64,000 bases of DNA from Planomonospora parontospora. Its GTDB lineage: Bacteria > Actinomycetota > Actinomycetes > Streptosporangiales > Streptosporangiaceae. Shown here in pieces: positions 1-8,635 of this stretch. Under the pieces are notes generated by a model, which worked only from the letters and a program-made list of their open reading frames with translations, made no database searches and had not been told where the DNA came from. Position 1 is the first letter of the stretch, and each line of letters begins with the position of its first letter. The DNA lies in assembly GCA_014647935.1 (NCBI GenBank), contig BMQD01000002.1, positions 310,001-374,000 of the forward strand, read 5' to 3'. The translations under genes were made by a program, and so were the position numbers.

Positions 1-339
1 GGGGCCAAGGAACTGCTCGACGAGGTGGCCACCGGGAAGATCACCGGTGAGGAGGACCGCTACTCCCACACGGACCTGTGGGACTTCGCCGCCAACCTCC
101 AGGGGTCCAGGGCCGCGGTCCAGTCGCTCCGCCCGGTCCTGGAGGAGCGCGACCCGGCGCTGGTGAAGACGCTGGACGAGAGGTTCGCCGCCGCCGAGGC
201 CGCCCTGGAGGCGCACCGCAGCGGTGACGGCTGGAAGCTGCACACCGAGCTGTCGAAGGAGGACCTGCGCGTGCTGTCGGACGCCATCAACAGCCTCTCC
301 GAGCCGATCAGCAAGGTCGCGGCGGTGGTGGTGCGGTGA
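1..339 (+). CDS. efeO: EfeO iron-uptake protein, C-terminal end (partial)
   Basis: This is the last 112 codons of a gene whose start lies before the window. The sequence reads as an all-helical C-terminal domain with motifs such as EEDRYSHTDLWDF and a tail ending NSLSEPISKVAAVVVR, which matches the imelysin-like (M75) domain of EfeO. EfeO is the periplasmic or extracytoplasmic iron-binding partner of the EfeUOB ferrous-iron importer. Its stop codon overlaps the start of the next gene, efeB, by four bases, which fits the usual efeO-efeB order and implies coupled translation. The N-terminal cupredoxin-like region, if present, is outside the window. The call rests on family resemblance plus the efeB neighbour. 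Confidence 0.9.
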   Translation, partial: GAKELLDEVATGKITGEEDRYSHTDLWDFAANLQGSRAAVQSLRPVLEERDPALVKTLDERFAAAEAALEAHRSGDGWKLHTELSKEDLRVLSDAINSLSEPISKVAAVVVR

Positions 340-1595
340 GCGGGATCAGCCGCCGGTCGCTGTTCGGCCTGGGCGCCGCGGGCGTCGCCGCCGCAGGGGC
401 CGGGGCGGTCGCCGCCCGCGTGCTCGCGGACGAGCCGCCCGCCGCCCGCCCGGTGTCGTCGTCCTCGGCGTCCGACGCGGTGCCGTTCTACGGCCGGCAC
501 CAGGCGGGGATCACGACCCCCGCCCAGGACCGGCTGCACTTCGTCGCCTTCGACGTGACCACCACCGAGCGGGCCGAGCTGGTCGACCTGCTGCAGGAGT
601 GGACGGCCGCCGCCGCGCGGATGACCCAGGGCAGGGACGCAGGCGCGTTCGGCGCGGTCGGCGGGGCCCCGGAGGCTCCGCCGGACGACACCGGCGAGGC
701 CCTCGGCCTGCCCGCCTCCGGTCTCACCCTGACGGTCGGTTTCGGCCCGTCGCTGTTCGACGAGCGGTTCGGGCTGGCCGGGCGGAGGCCGCCCGCGCTC
801 GCCGACCTGCCCGCCTTCGCGGGTGACGGGCTGCTGCCCGAGATCTCCGGCGGTGACATCTGCGTCCAGGCGTGCGCGCACGACCCGCAGGTGGCCGTGC
901 ACGCGATCCGCAACCTCGCGCGGATCGGGTTCGGCAGGGTGACCGTGCGCTACTCGCAGCTGGGCTTCGGCCGCACGTCGTCCACCTCCCGGACGCAGGC
1001 CACCCCGCGCAACCTGATGGGCTTCAAGGACGGCACGAACAACCTCAAGCTCGAGGACACCGCGATGCTCCGCGACCACCTGTGGGCGGCCCCCGGCGAC
1101 GGACCGGCCTGGATGGACGGCGGTGCCTACCTGGTCACCCGCAAGATCCGAATGCACATCGAGACCTGGGACCGCGCCCCGCTGGCGGAGCAGGAGGCGA
1201 TCTTCGGCCGGGACAAGGGCGAGGGCGCCCCGCTCACCGGGAAGGCCGAGTTCGACGAGCCGGACTTCGCGAAGACCGGTCCCGGCGGAGAGCCGGTGAT
1301 CCCCCGGGACGCCCACGTCCGGCTGGCGCACCCCACCTCGCACGGCGGAGCGCGCCTGCTGCGCCGCGGCTACAACTACGTCGACGGCTCCGACGGCCTG
1401 GGACGGCTGGACGCGGGCCTGTTCTTCATCGCCTACCAGCGTGACCCGCGCAGGCAGTTCGTCCCGGTGCAGCAGGCGTTGGCCGCCACCGACCCGCTCA
1501 ACGAGTACATCAAGCACGTCTCCAGCGGGCTGTTCGCCTGTCCGCCCGGGGTGGTGGACGCGAGCGACCACTGGGGGAGGGCGCTCTTCGCCTGA
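336..1595 (+). CDS. efeB: EfeB, Tat-exported DyP-type haem peroxidase
   Basis: A 419-residue DyP-family peroxidase that works with EfeO in iron acquisition. It is thought to oxidise ferrous iron or to handle haem outside the membrane. The N-terminus carries a twin-arginine signal (SRRSLFGLG followed by an Ala/Gly-rich hydrophobic stretch to about residue 32). The DyP signature GFKDGT with the distal aspartate is at about residues 229-234. The proximal haem histidine should lie in HVRLAHPTSHGG, about residues 327-336. Length is typical of the family. The GTG start overlaps the efeO stop (GTGA), so the two are translationally coupled. A hairpin just after the stop may end the transcript. Confidence 0.93.
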   Translation: MSGISRRSLFGLGAAGVAAAGAGAVAARVLADEPPAARPVSSSSASDAVPFYGRHQAGITTPAQDRLHFVAFDVTTTERAELVDLLQEWTAAAARMTQGRDAGAFGAVGGAPEAPPDDTGEALGLPASGLTLTVGFGPSLFDERFGLAGRRPPALADLPAFAGDGLLPEISGGDICVQACAHDPQVAVHAIRNLARIGFGRVTVRYSQLGFGRTSSTSRTQATPRNLMGFKDGTNNLKLEDTAMLRDHLWAAPGDGPAWMDGGAYLVTRKIRMHIETWDRAPLAEQEAIFGRDKGEGAPLTGKAEFDEPDFAKTGPGGEPVIPRDAHVRLAHPTSHGGARLLRRGYNYVDGSDGLGRLDAGLFFIAYQRDPRRQFVPVQQALAATDPLNEYIKHVSSGLFACPPGVVDASDHWGRALFA

Positions 1596-1608
1596 GGGCC
1601 CGCGATCC

Positions 1609-1648
1609 GAGCAGGCCGGAGACGAAGGCGTACATCCCCGGCCTGCTC
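1609..1648. terminator. Hairpin after efeB, candidate terminator
   Basis: Perfect 11-base arms GAGCAGGCCGG and CCGGCCTGCTC enclose an 18-base loop, 14 bases after the efeB stop. There is no clear T-run, as is common for actinomycete terminators. Confidence 0.55.
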
Positions 1649-1700
1649 GTCAGTAGATCGTCAACCCATCACAGAAGTGATTACTTAAAGTGATTCATGT

Positions 1701-2630
1701 GTGACAATAAGCGACGTGCCATCTCCCCGACATGACTCTCTGATCAACCTGTTCCGCGACCGCCCCCAACTGGCCGTGGAGATCCTGCGCGACCTGCTGG
1801 GACAGGAACTACCCGCCACCCCGCTGGTCCGGCTGGAGAACACCACCTTCAACACCCGGCCCTCCGACGACATCGAAGCGGACCTGGTCGTCGTCATGGG
1901 GCCGCCGACCGCCCCCGCACACGCGATCATCGTCGAGATCCAGCAGGACACGTCGAAGAACCCCCGGCAGCTCGCCCGCTACGCCGCCGCGCTCTGGCTG
2001 CTGCTGCGCTGCGACGTCACTGTGCTGGTGGTCTGCCCCGACGCCAGGACCGCCGACTACTACGCCCGGCCGATCGACTCCGGCCTGACCGGCTACCGGT
2101 TGCAGGCCCGAGTGCTGGGGCCGGACGGCATCCCCGTCGTCACCGACCCGCAGCAGGCCGCGGCCCAGCCGGAGCTGGCGGCCCTGGCGGTCATGGTGCA
2201 CGGCCGTCAGCGCAAGGTCGTCGAGGCGTTCGCCGCGGCGCTCGCGGAACTGCCCGACGATCACGCTCCGAAGTACTATGAACACGCTTACAGCATGTCC
2301 GCACCCGAGGTGCGGCGCCTCCTGGAGGAGATCATGACGTCCACCACCTGGCCGGTCTACAGCCCCTTCGCCCGTGAGCACTACGGCCGCGGCCTGGAAG
2401 AAGGAAAGGCCAAGGGCAAGGCGGAAGGCAAGGCGGAAGGCAGAGCAGAGGAGGCGGCCCGGCTGGTGCTGCTGGTGCTGGCCGCCCGCGGCCTGGAGGT
2501 GCCAGACGACGTCCGCGCCCGGATCACCGCCTGCGCCGACCTCGCCCGGCTGGAGTCCTGGGCGACCCGCGCGGCGACAGCCCGGACCGTGCACGAGCTG
2601 TTCGGCGAGACGGACGGAGAAGACCGCTGA
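1701..2630 (+). CDS. Rpn-like/PD-(D/E)XK family putative nuclease of unknown role
   Basis: A 309-residue protein with the layout of the Rpn or transposase-like PD-(D/E)XK superfamily common in actinomycetes. The nuclease fold would be in the first 150 residues, where EADLVVVM and later AIIVEIQQD look like the D...ExQ catalytic strand pair. A charged repeat with KGKAEGKAEGRAEE follows near residues 234-250, then a helical tail. The GTG start is the first reasonable start after an AT-richer upstream patch, and no strong ribosome-binding site is visible. It stands alone, converging with the protease gene. Members of this family are sometimes domesticated recombination-promoting nucleases. Activity is not proven here. 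Confidence 0.6.
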   Translation: MTISDVPSPRHDSLINLFRDRPQLAVEILRDLLGQELPATPLVRLENTTFNTRPSDDIEADLVVVMGPPTAPAHAIIVEIQQDTSKNPRQLARYAAALWLLLRCDVTVLVVCPDARTADYYARPIDSGLTGYRLQARVLGPDGIPVVTDPQQAAAQPELAALAVMVHGRQRKVVEAFAAALAELPDDHAPKYYEHAYSMSAPEVRRLLEEIMTSTTWPVYSPFAREHYGRGLEEGKAKGKAEGKAEGRAEEAARLVLLVLAARGLEVPDDVRARITACADLARLESWATRAATARTVHELFGETDGEDR

Positions 2631-2767
2631 CGGACATCCGCCCGGTGGCTCCGGCGAGCCGCCTCCGCTCCGCACCTGACCTGCGACGGGTCATCCGGGT
2701 CCACCGGTCCACCCCGCCGCGTGCGGGTGATCCTGCTATAACGGGGTTGAAGGAGCGGGTGCAGGGC

Positions 2768-2803
2768 GACGCCCACCGGTGCCCGGGGGCTCCGGTGGGC
2801 GTC
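2768..2803. terminator. Bidirectional hairpin terminator
   Basis: Perfect 12-base arms GACGCCCACCGG and CCGGTGGGCGTC around a 12-base loop, lying between two convergent genes. It is well placed to terminate both the nuclease-like gene and the protease gene. Confidence 0.7.
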
Positions 2804-2820
2804 TGGGACGGTATCGGCGG

Positions 2821-5106
2821 TTACGGGGCGTCGTAACCGAGGGTGTAGTCACCGCTGCCGCTGTAGGAGTGGACACGGTAGCGGTAGGTGCCGGCGGTGC
2901 CGTTGTAGGTCAGGCTCTCATCGGGGCCGGTGGAGGTGCTGCGGGCCACGGTGCTCCAGCCGAAGGTGCCCCGCTTCTGCAGGTACAGGTCGAAGTCGGT
3001 GCCGTTCGGTCCGTCGAGGCAGGCGCGGTGCGTCCCGCTGACGGTCGTCTGGAAGGAGCCCCCGTCAGGCTGGTACTGGCTGGCGCCGGAGCTCAGGGTT
3101 CCGGTCTTCGTGGTCTCGAAGCCCTGGCAGGCGCCGCCGCCCGGGCCGTTGACGGTCAGGGTGAAGGTCGCGGTCCGGGTGGCGGTGGCGCCGGTGCCGG
3201 TGACGGTGACGGGGTAGGTGCCGGCGGGGGTGGAGGCGGTGGTGGCCACGGTCAGCCTGGCGGTGCCGCCGGCCTGGACGGAGGAGGGGTCGAAGGAGGC
3301 GGTGGCGCCCGAGGGCAGGCCGGCGGCGGACAGGGCCACGGTCTGCGCGGAGCCGCCGGTTACCTGGGTGGAGACGGTCGTGCTGACGGAGCCGCCGGGG
3401 GCGGTGGAGGCCGAGGTCGGGGAGACGGAGACCGAGAAGTCGTTCCCGGACGAGCACGGGGCGTCGCTGCCCGCCACGTTGACCGCCGTCCAGGCCGCCT
3501 GGACGGTCCGATACTCGGTGGAGCAGCTGCCGTACAGGTCGGTGGCGGCGCGGAGCGTGTAGGCGCGGGCGGTGTTGGCCGGGTTGCCGCTGTTGACGTA
3601 GCGGGTGCTGGAGGTGAAGTAGGCGTCCAGCGCCCGGAACCAGATCTTCTCCGCCTTCTCCCTGCCGATGCCGGTCACGGCCGGGGCCGAGCCGCACACC
3701 GGCGAGGTGCCGTACGGGGTCGCCCCGGTGCCCTCGGCGAGGTCGAAGAAGAAGTGGTTGCCGACGCCGGAGGAGTAGTGGACGTCGACGCTCGCGGTGC
3801 GGGTCGACCAGCAGGAGTGCGAGCTGCCGTCCAGCGCGGGGTCGTACATGTAGCGGAGCGGGGTGCCGTTGCCCCTGATGTCGATCTTCTCGCCGACCTG
3901 GTAGTCGCCGGGGTCCGCACCGCTGCCGGCGTAGAACTCGACCATGTTCCCGAAGATGTCGCTGGTGGCCTCGTTCAGGCCGCCGGACTCGCCGGAGTAG
4001 ACCAGGCCGGCGGTGTTCTCGGTCACGCCGTGGGACATCTCGTGACCGGCCACGTCGATGGCGACCAGCGGCCGGGAGTTGCCCGAGCCGTCGCCGTAGG
4101 TCATCTGGGAGCCGTCCCAGAAGGCGTTGACGTAGTTGCTGCCGTAGTGGACCCGGCTCGGCACGCCGCTCCCGTTGCCGAAGATGCCGTTGCGGCCGTG
4201 CACGTTCTTGAAGTAGTCGAACGTCTTCGCGGCGCCGTGGTGGGCGTCCACCCCGGCCGACTGCCGGTTGCCGTTGGAACCGGTGCCCCAGGTGTTGTCG
4301 GGGTCGGTGAAGGTCGAGCAGGTGCCGCTGGTGCGGTTGTTCATGTCGCACGTTCTGCCGTTGCCCCGGTCCGGGTCGACCATGCTGTACGAGCTCCCGG
4401 ACTGCGTCGTGGAGATCGTGACGGTGCCGGAGTAGATCGAGTTCCCGGTCCCGTCGACCAGGGCGCTCGAGGTGCTCGCGGTGGCCGTCGTGGCGCCCTC
4501 GACGGCCGACCTGATCTCGTCGTAGGAGTCGGTGACCTCACCGGACCCGGCGTCGACGATCACGTGCAGCCGTGAGGGCGTCTGCCCGTCGGCGGCCCAG
4601 CCGCTGACCACGGTCTCCCAGGCCAGGCGTCCCTGCCCGGAGGACGCGTCGACGAACAGCTCCGGATCGCCGACCTCGGTGATCTTCCCGGTGAACGCGC
4701 TCTTGGCCTTCCCGGCGGCGGTGGCGGCGGACACCTTCGGGCTGGTGCCGAGCGTCAGCGCCTCGGTGAGCCCGACCGAGGCGTCGGCGAAGGCGCCGTC
4801 GGGCCTCAGGTGGACGACGAAGTCGCCGCCGCGGACCCGCAGACCCCGGTAGGTCCGGTGATAGCGGACGTGCGACGTGCCGTCGGCGTCCACCCGGACG
4901 GTCTGGACCTTGTAGTCGTCCTGGCCGGCCCCGCGGATCGCGTCGCGGTGCCGTTCGATGGCCTGCTCGGCCCTGGCCACGGCGGCCGCGTCGGCGGGCG
5001 AGGGAGGCGGATCGGCCGAGGCGGAGGTGGAGGCGACGAGCACGGTGGCTGCCGCCAGGGTGAGCGCGACACCGGCCAGGGCCGGTGTCCGGAGGGACCC
5101 TCTCAT
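2821..5106 (-). CDS. Secreted M4-family (thermolysin-like) zinc metalloprotease
   Basis: A 761-residue secreted endopeptidase, likely for extracellular protein breakdown. From the N-terminus: a Sec signal peptide (about residues 1-30, ending near ASTSASA), an FTP/PepSY-type propeptide, then the catalytic domain with the zinc motif HEMSH at about 354-358 and the third ligand in GGLNEATSD near 378. After the catalytic domain come an Ig-like region (about 555-645) and a C-terminal pre-peptidase PPC-type domain (about 658-755). The ATG at MRGSLRTP was chosen because it begins the signal peptide. The reading frame extends 62 codons further upstream but without a plausible leader. The gene is monocistronic, ending at the shared hairpin. 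Confidence 0.93.
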   Translation of the reverse strand: MRGSLRTPALAGVALTLAAATVLVASTSASADPPPSPADAAAVARAEQAIERHRDAIRGAGQDDYKVQTVRVDADGTSHVRYHRTYRGLRVRGGDFVVHLRPDGAFADASVGLTEALTLGTSPKVSAATAAGKAKSAFTGKITEVGDPELFVDASSGQGRLAWETVVSGWAADGQTPSRLHVIVDAGSGEVTDSYDEIRSAVEGATTATASTSSALVDGTGNSIYSGTVTISTTQSGSSYSMVDPDRGNGRTCDMNNRTSGTCSTFTDPDNTWGTGSNGNRQSAGVDAHHGAAKTFDYFKNVHGRNGIFGNGSGVPSRVHYGSNYVNAFWDGSQMTYGDGSGNSRPLVAIDVAGHEMSHGVTENTAGLVYSGESGGLNEATSDIFGNMVEFYAGSGADPGDYQVGEKIDIRGNGTPLRYMYDPALDGSSHSCWSTRTASVDVHYSSGVGNHFFFDLAEGTGATPYGTSPVCGSAPAVTGIGREKAEKIWFRALDAYFTSSTRYVNSGNPANTARAYTLRAATDLYGSCSTEYRTVQAAWTAVNVAGSDAPCSSGNDFSVSVSPTSASTAPGGSVSTTVSTQVTGGSAQTVALSAAGLPSGATASFDPSSVQAGGTARLTVATTASTPAGTYPVTVTGTGATATRTATFTLTVNGPGGGACQGFETTKTGTLSSGASQYQPDGGSFQTTVSGTHRACLDGPNGTDFDLYLQKRGTFGWSTVARSTSTGPDESLTYNGTAGTYRYRVHSYSGSGDYTLGYDAP

Positions 5107-5449
5107 GCTGTTCTCGCTCTCTGACGATGTGGGGGAACCGCGGTGACGGCGTACGGCCGCCGCCGCGGACATCGATGCGAGACCGGTCGGCAGAGCCCGT
5201 CGGGATCTGTCGGCAGGGATCGCCGCGAACAACGCGGACGAAAGGTCCCATATCAGACAGAAATTGGTCAATATTCTCAACGCGTGGTGCAAACTTCTGT
5301 CGATCAGGAGCCGTAGAGATCACACAATGTGCTGATTTCTTGACGGAAGGTGAGGGAAGGCGCTTGCCGTACCCCGAACCGGCAAGCGCATCGGCAAGTG
5401 CACCGGCGGGCGGGAGCGCAGGTGGACCGGCGGGCGGAGCCGCTCGCGG
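5107..5449. other. Intergenic region upstream of the protease gene
   Basis: This stretch of 343 bases lies between the protease start and the stop of the XRE regulator, both on the minus strand. The part from about 5230 to 5345 is clearly less GC-rich than its surroundings and should contain the protease promoter, but no convincing -35/-10 pair could be fixed. The part towards the regulator is GC-rich with short repeats of a GGCAAG-type unit. No gene or RNA is recognised. Confidence 0.5.
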
Positions 5450-6874
5450 TCAGGGGAGGCTGCGGCCGAACGGGTCGATGAAGTCGCGCACGTCCGGCCG
5501 GCCGCCCCAGCGGGTCGCCAGTCTGCCGCGCAGCCCGCGAAGCTCCCGGCCGATCACCGCACTCGGTACGGCGCTCGCCTCCGCCAGCACCGGGCCGGCG
5601 ACGGCCAGCGCCGCCTCCGGATCCCCGGCGCAGGCATGGCAGTCGGCCAGCCGCAGCGTGAGGAGCAGCCTGGCGGGACGCATCCGCTCCGCGAGGCTGC
5701 GCAGCGACCGTTCCGTCGCCTCGGCCGCCAGGCAGGCCGCCGACCGGTCCGCCGTCAGGGCGGCGATGTCGCGCAGGGCGCCGCCGGTCCCCGACTCCAG
5801 ATGGACCTCTCCGGCGGCCCCGCACAGCCACGGCGCCTCGGCCAGATCGCGTTCCCCCAGCCGGGACAGGCCCGTCCGGGCCCGGGCCAGATGCAGCCGG
5901 GACTCCAGTGCGTCGCCGCCGAGGGCGTGCGCCCGCGCCTCGCAGAGATCGGCTGCGACGGAGGTCCAGCGCAGGCCGGGATCGGCGGCCCTGATCGCGC
6001 GCGCGTACGCCAGGGCCGAGGGCGCGTCGTACTCCAGGCGGGCGACCGTGCTCATGTCGTAGAGGATGGTGGCGCACATCCCGACGCCGTCGGACACGGC
6101 GGCCCAGCCCAGCCCTTTGTGGAGCCAGGCCATCGCCATCCCGTTCTGGCCGCGCTGCATCCGCAGCTCCCCGGCGAGCTGCGCGTAACCGGCGGCGAGC
6201 CGCCGGAACGCCCGCCGGGACGCCCCCGCGAGCCCCTCCATGCGCCGCACGATCGCGTGGAGCGCCTGCTCGACCGCCGTGATCGTCTCCGGTGACGTCC
6301 GCTCGGCGCCGGCGCGCCAGCAGGCCACCAGGAGCCCGGAGAGCACGTGGACGGTGTCGGAACCGGTGTCCGCCGGGAGGCCGGCGGTGCAGAACGCGAG
6401 ATACGCCGGGAGCGCGTCGGCCGGTGCGGGCACCGTACAGCCCTCGTCGTCGTGCAGAGGGCACTCGAGGCCGTGGCTGGGCAGGCGGTACGGCCAGCCG
6501 AGCACGTCCGGGAAGACCGGGACGGCGGCTCCGGCGTCCCCGCCGTCTCCGGTGTCTCCGGGCAGCGGGCCGGGCCGGGTCCCGCCGGCGGCCCGGGGCG
6601 CGGTGTCCGCGTCCTCGTGCCGGGAGGCCGTGTAGACCGCAAGCAGCTCCCCGCCGGCGCCGAGGACCTCATCGAGGTGGCGCGCCAACCGCGGCGACGG
6701 CTCGCGCCTGCCGCCCTCCAGCTTGCTGATGGCGCTGTGGTCGTAACCGACCCTGGTCCCGACCTGCGCCTGGGTGAGGCCGGCGCGCTGCCGCCAGCGG
6801 CGGAGCTGACGGCCGAACTCGGCCCACGGTGCCGGAGCCGCAGGTGCGTTCGCCCGAGTGCCGACGACGTCCAC
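5450..6874 (-). CDS. XRE-family helix-turn-helix regulator with large helical C-terminus
   Basis: A DNA-binding regulator of 474 residues. The helix-turn-helix is at about residues 20-70 (RRWRQRAGLTQAQVGTRVGY, then SAISKLEGG). The remaining 400 residues are Ala/Leu-rich helices resembling TPR-like ligand-sensing parts of actinomycete XRE regulators. The middle contains a CPLHDDEGC segment that could be a small metal or disulphide site. A GTG start at VDVVGTRANAP is preferred over the upstream ATG because GGGAGG lies just before it. The gene lies downstream of the siderophore operon on the same strand, separated by about 270 bases with hairpins, so a link to siderophore control is only a possibility. 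Target unknown. Confidence 0.75.
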   Translation of the reverse strand: MDVVGTRANAPAAPAPWAEFGRQLRRWRQRAGLTQAQVGTRVGYDHSAISKLEGGRREPSPRLARHLDEVLGAGGELLAVYTASRHEDADTAPRAAGGTRPGPLPGDTGDGGDAGAAVPVFPDVLGWPYRLPSHGLECPLHDDEGCTVPAPADALPAYLAFCTAGLPADTGSDTVHVLSGLLVACWRAGAERTSPETITAVEQALHAIVRRMEGLAGASRRAFRRLAAGYAQLAGELRMQRGQNGMAMAWLHKGLGWAAVSDGVGMCATILYDMSTVARLEYDAPSALAYARAIRAADPGLRWTSVAADLCEARAHALGGDALESRLHLARARTGLSRLGERDLAEAPWLCGAAGEVHLESGTGGALRDIAALTADRSAACLAAEATERSLRSLAERMRPARLLLTLRLADCHACAGDPEAALAVAGPVLAEASAVPSAVIGRELRGLRGRLATRWGGRPDVRDFIDPFGRSLP

Positions 6875-7094
6875 CAGACCTCCCGCGCGCACGGAGCACA
6901 CCGGGTGGCGCGGTATGTCACCACCCGGTCACCGAGGTGCCGGGATCGTAACACCGGTCATCCGCCGCCGATACACGTCTTCCGCACAGACCGGTGATCC
7001 GGCTTTGAGGGAACGTGATCCCCGTGCGGGAGGCGCACACTGTACGGCGTGCGCCTCCCGCGGCAGGACCGGAGGCCGCTCCGCGGGCCGGTCG

Positions 7095-7174
7095 GCCGTC
7101 CGCCGGGCGGACGGTGGGCGGACGGTGGGCGGACGGTGGGCGCGGTCAGCCGTCCGCCGGGCGGACGGTGGGCG
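7095..7174. repeat. Duplicated hairpin and 11-base tandem repeats at the end of the siderophore operon
   Basis: The block GCCGTCCGCCGGGCGGACGG plus GTGGGCG occurs twice, at 7095-7120 and 7149-7174. Between them are tandem GGGCGGACGGT units. Each block contains a self-complementary CCGTCCGCC/GGCGGACGG stem, so it can fold and probably ends the operon transcript. The second copy encodes the last residues and stop of the exporter gene, so the repeat seems to have spread outward from the gene end. Confidence 0.65.
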
Positions 7175-8444
7175 CGATCAGCGCGGCGGCCAGGAACGCC
7201 GCCGCGAGGAAGGCGGCGGCGACCAGCAGCGCGGCCGGATAGCCGACGGGGATCGCGAGGGCGCACAGGCCCACGCCCAGTGCGCCGCCGAGCATGCGCA
7301 GCGACTGGAACAGGGTCATGGCCCGGCCCATCACCTCCGGGGCGACGTCGTCGAACGCGGAGATCTGGACCGCCGTCACCGCGTGCCCGAGCACCAGCCC
7401 CACCGAGAACATGATCGCTCTCAGCGTCCAGGGGCCGGGGGCGGTCAGGGCCAGCGCCGCGAACAGCGCCGCGCCGCCGAGCAGGCCGAGCGCCGTCACC
7501 CGCCGTTCGCCCCACCGGGCGCAGACCCGGTCGACGGCGAACCCGGCGGCCATCAACCCCAGCGCCTCGGGGAAGAGCACCAGCCCGGCGTCCGAGGCCG
7601 AGGCGCCCAGCGCGTCCTGGTACATCAGCGGGAAGACGAAGAGCATGCCCATCAGGCCCGCCGCCGCCAGGGACGCCGCCGCGGCGCCGCGCAGGAAGCC
7701 GCGGTCCTTGAGCACCCACAGGGCCAGCAGGCCGCGCAGGTCGAACCGGCCCGCCGTACCGGCTCCGGGGGAGGGGACGCGGACGGCCGCGAGTCCCAGG
7801 AGCACCGCGGCCACGCCGAAGGGCACGTTGAGCAGGAACGCCCACCGCCAGGAGAGGTGGTCGGCCAGCAGCCCGCCGAGGACCGGTCCCAGCGCGGGTG
7901 CCAGCGCCGTCGGCACGACGATGTACCGCGACAGCCGCATGCGCTCCTCGGGGGCGTACGCGGTGAACAGCATCGTCATGCCGGCCGGGGTCAGCACCCC
8001 GCCGCCGACGCCCTGCAGCACCCGGAATCCCACCAGGGAGTCCAGGTTCCAGGCCAGCCCGCACAGCGCCGACGCCGCGGTGAACAGCGCCAGCGCGGCG
8101 AGGAACACCCGCGCCGCGCCGTACCGGTCGCAGAGCCACCCGGCCACCGGCATGGACACCGCCAGGCTGGCCAGGAAGGAGCCCTCCACCAGGTTCGCCG
8201 CGGCCGGGCCCACGCCGAGGTCGGTGGCGATGGAGAACAGCGCCGGGTTGACGATCGTCGCGTCCAGGCCGTTCATGCACATGGCCGTCACGTAGACGAC
8301 CGGTACGGCCCACCGCGCGGCCCGGCCCGCCCCCGCCGGTCCGTCGTCCACCGGGCCGGGCACCGGGGGAGGGGGTGCCGGGGGAGCGGCCGTCGCCACG
8401 ACGTCACCCGCCGGGCGGTCGTTCGGAGAAGCGGGCTCGTTCAA
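7146..8444 (-). CDS. MFS exporter of the siderophore operon (DHA2-like, probably 12 TM)
   Basis: A 432-residue major facilitator protein, most likely the siderophore exporter. The first 45 residues are a Pro/Ala-rich cytoplasmic tail. The DHA2/EmrB features follow: [11 protein letters not shown] in TM1, an RYGAARV-type loop, and a motif-C region [12 protein letters not shown] in TM5. DHA2 members usually have 14 helices and 470-520 residues. Here the segment after [13 protein letters not shown] runs straight into the second half, so the central helix pair seems absent. The TTG start overlaps the mbtH stop (TTGA), with a GGAG about nine bases upstream, making it the last gene of the operon. 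Substrate is inferred from context only. Confidence 0.85.
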   Translation of the reverse strand: MNEPASPNDRPAGDVVATAAPPAPPPPVPGPVDDGPAGAGRAARWAVPVVYVTAMCMNGLDATIVNPALFSIATDLGVGPAAANLVEGSFLASLAVSMPVAGWLCDRYGAARVFLAALALFTAASALCGLAWNLDSLVGFRVLQGVGGGVLTPAGMTMLFTAYAPEERMRLSRYIVVPTALAPALGPVLGGLLADHLSWRWAFLLNVPFGVAAVLLGLAAVRVPSPGAGTAGRFDLRGLLALWVLKDRGFLRGAAAASLAAAGLMGMLFVFPLMYQDALGASASDAGLVLFPEALGLMAAGFAVDRVCARWGERRVTALGLLGGAALFAALALTAPGPWTLRAIMFSVGLVLGHAVTAVQISAFDDVAPEVMGRAMTLFQSLRMLGGALGVGLCALAIPVGYPAALLVAAAFLAAAFLAAALIAPTVRPADG

Positions 8445-8635
8445 CGGGTCAGGCTCCGGGGACGCAGGTCGGTCCAGTGCGCGGCGACGTAGGCCAGGCA
8501 GGCGGCGCGCGCCTCGGGACCGAAGCGGACCGCCCAGCCGTCGGGGACGGCGGCGAACGACGGCCAGATGGAGTGCTGCTCCTCGTCGTTGGCCAGGACG
8601 AGGAACTCGCCGTCGGGGTCGTCGAAGGGGTTCAT
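8441..8635 (-). CDS. mbtH: MbtH-like protein
   Basis: A 64-residue MbtH-family chaperone that binds and activates NRPS adenylation domains. The conserved family pattern is clear: [24 protein letters not shown] near the start, then VPDGW and a final WTDLRPRSL. It overlaps the dhbF stop by four bases (ATGA) and in turn overlaps the exporter start, so the three genes are coupled. It should act on the two DhbF adenylation domains and perhaps on the second NRPS of this window, which has no MbtH gene beside it. Confidence 0.95.
   Translation of the reverse strand: MNPFDDPDGEFLVLANDEEQHSIWPSFAAVPDGWAVRFGPEARAACLAYVAAHWTDLRPRSLTR

Noticed and set aside
60-1571. A 503-codon antisense frame over efeO-efeB
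   Set aside because: Arg/Gly/Val-rich shadow with no recognisable family, while the opposite strand encodes clear EfeO and EfeB.
1701-2630. Calling the Rpn-like gene an active transposable element
   Set aside because: No inverted repeats or target duplications flank it, and the family includes many stand-alone proteins.
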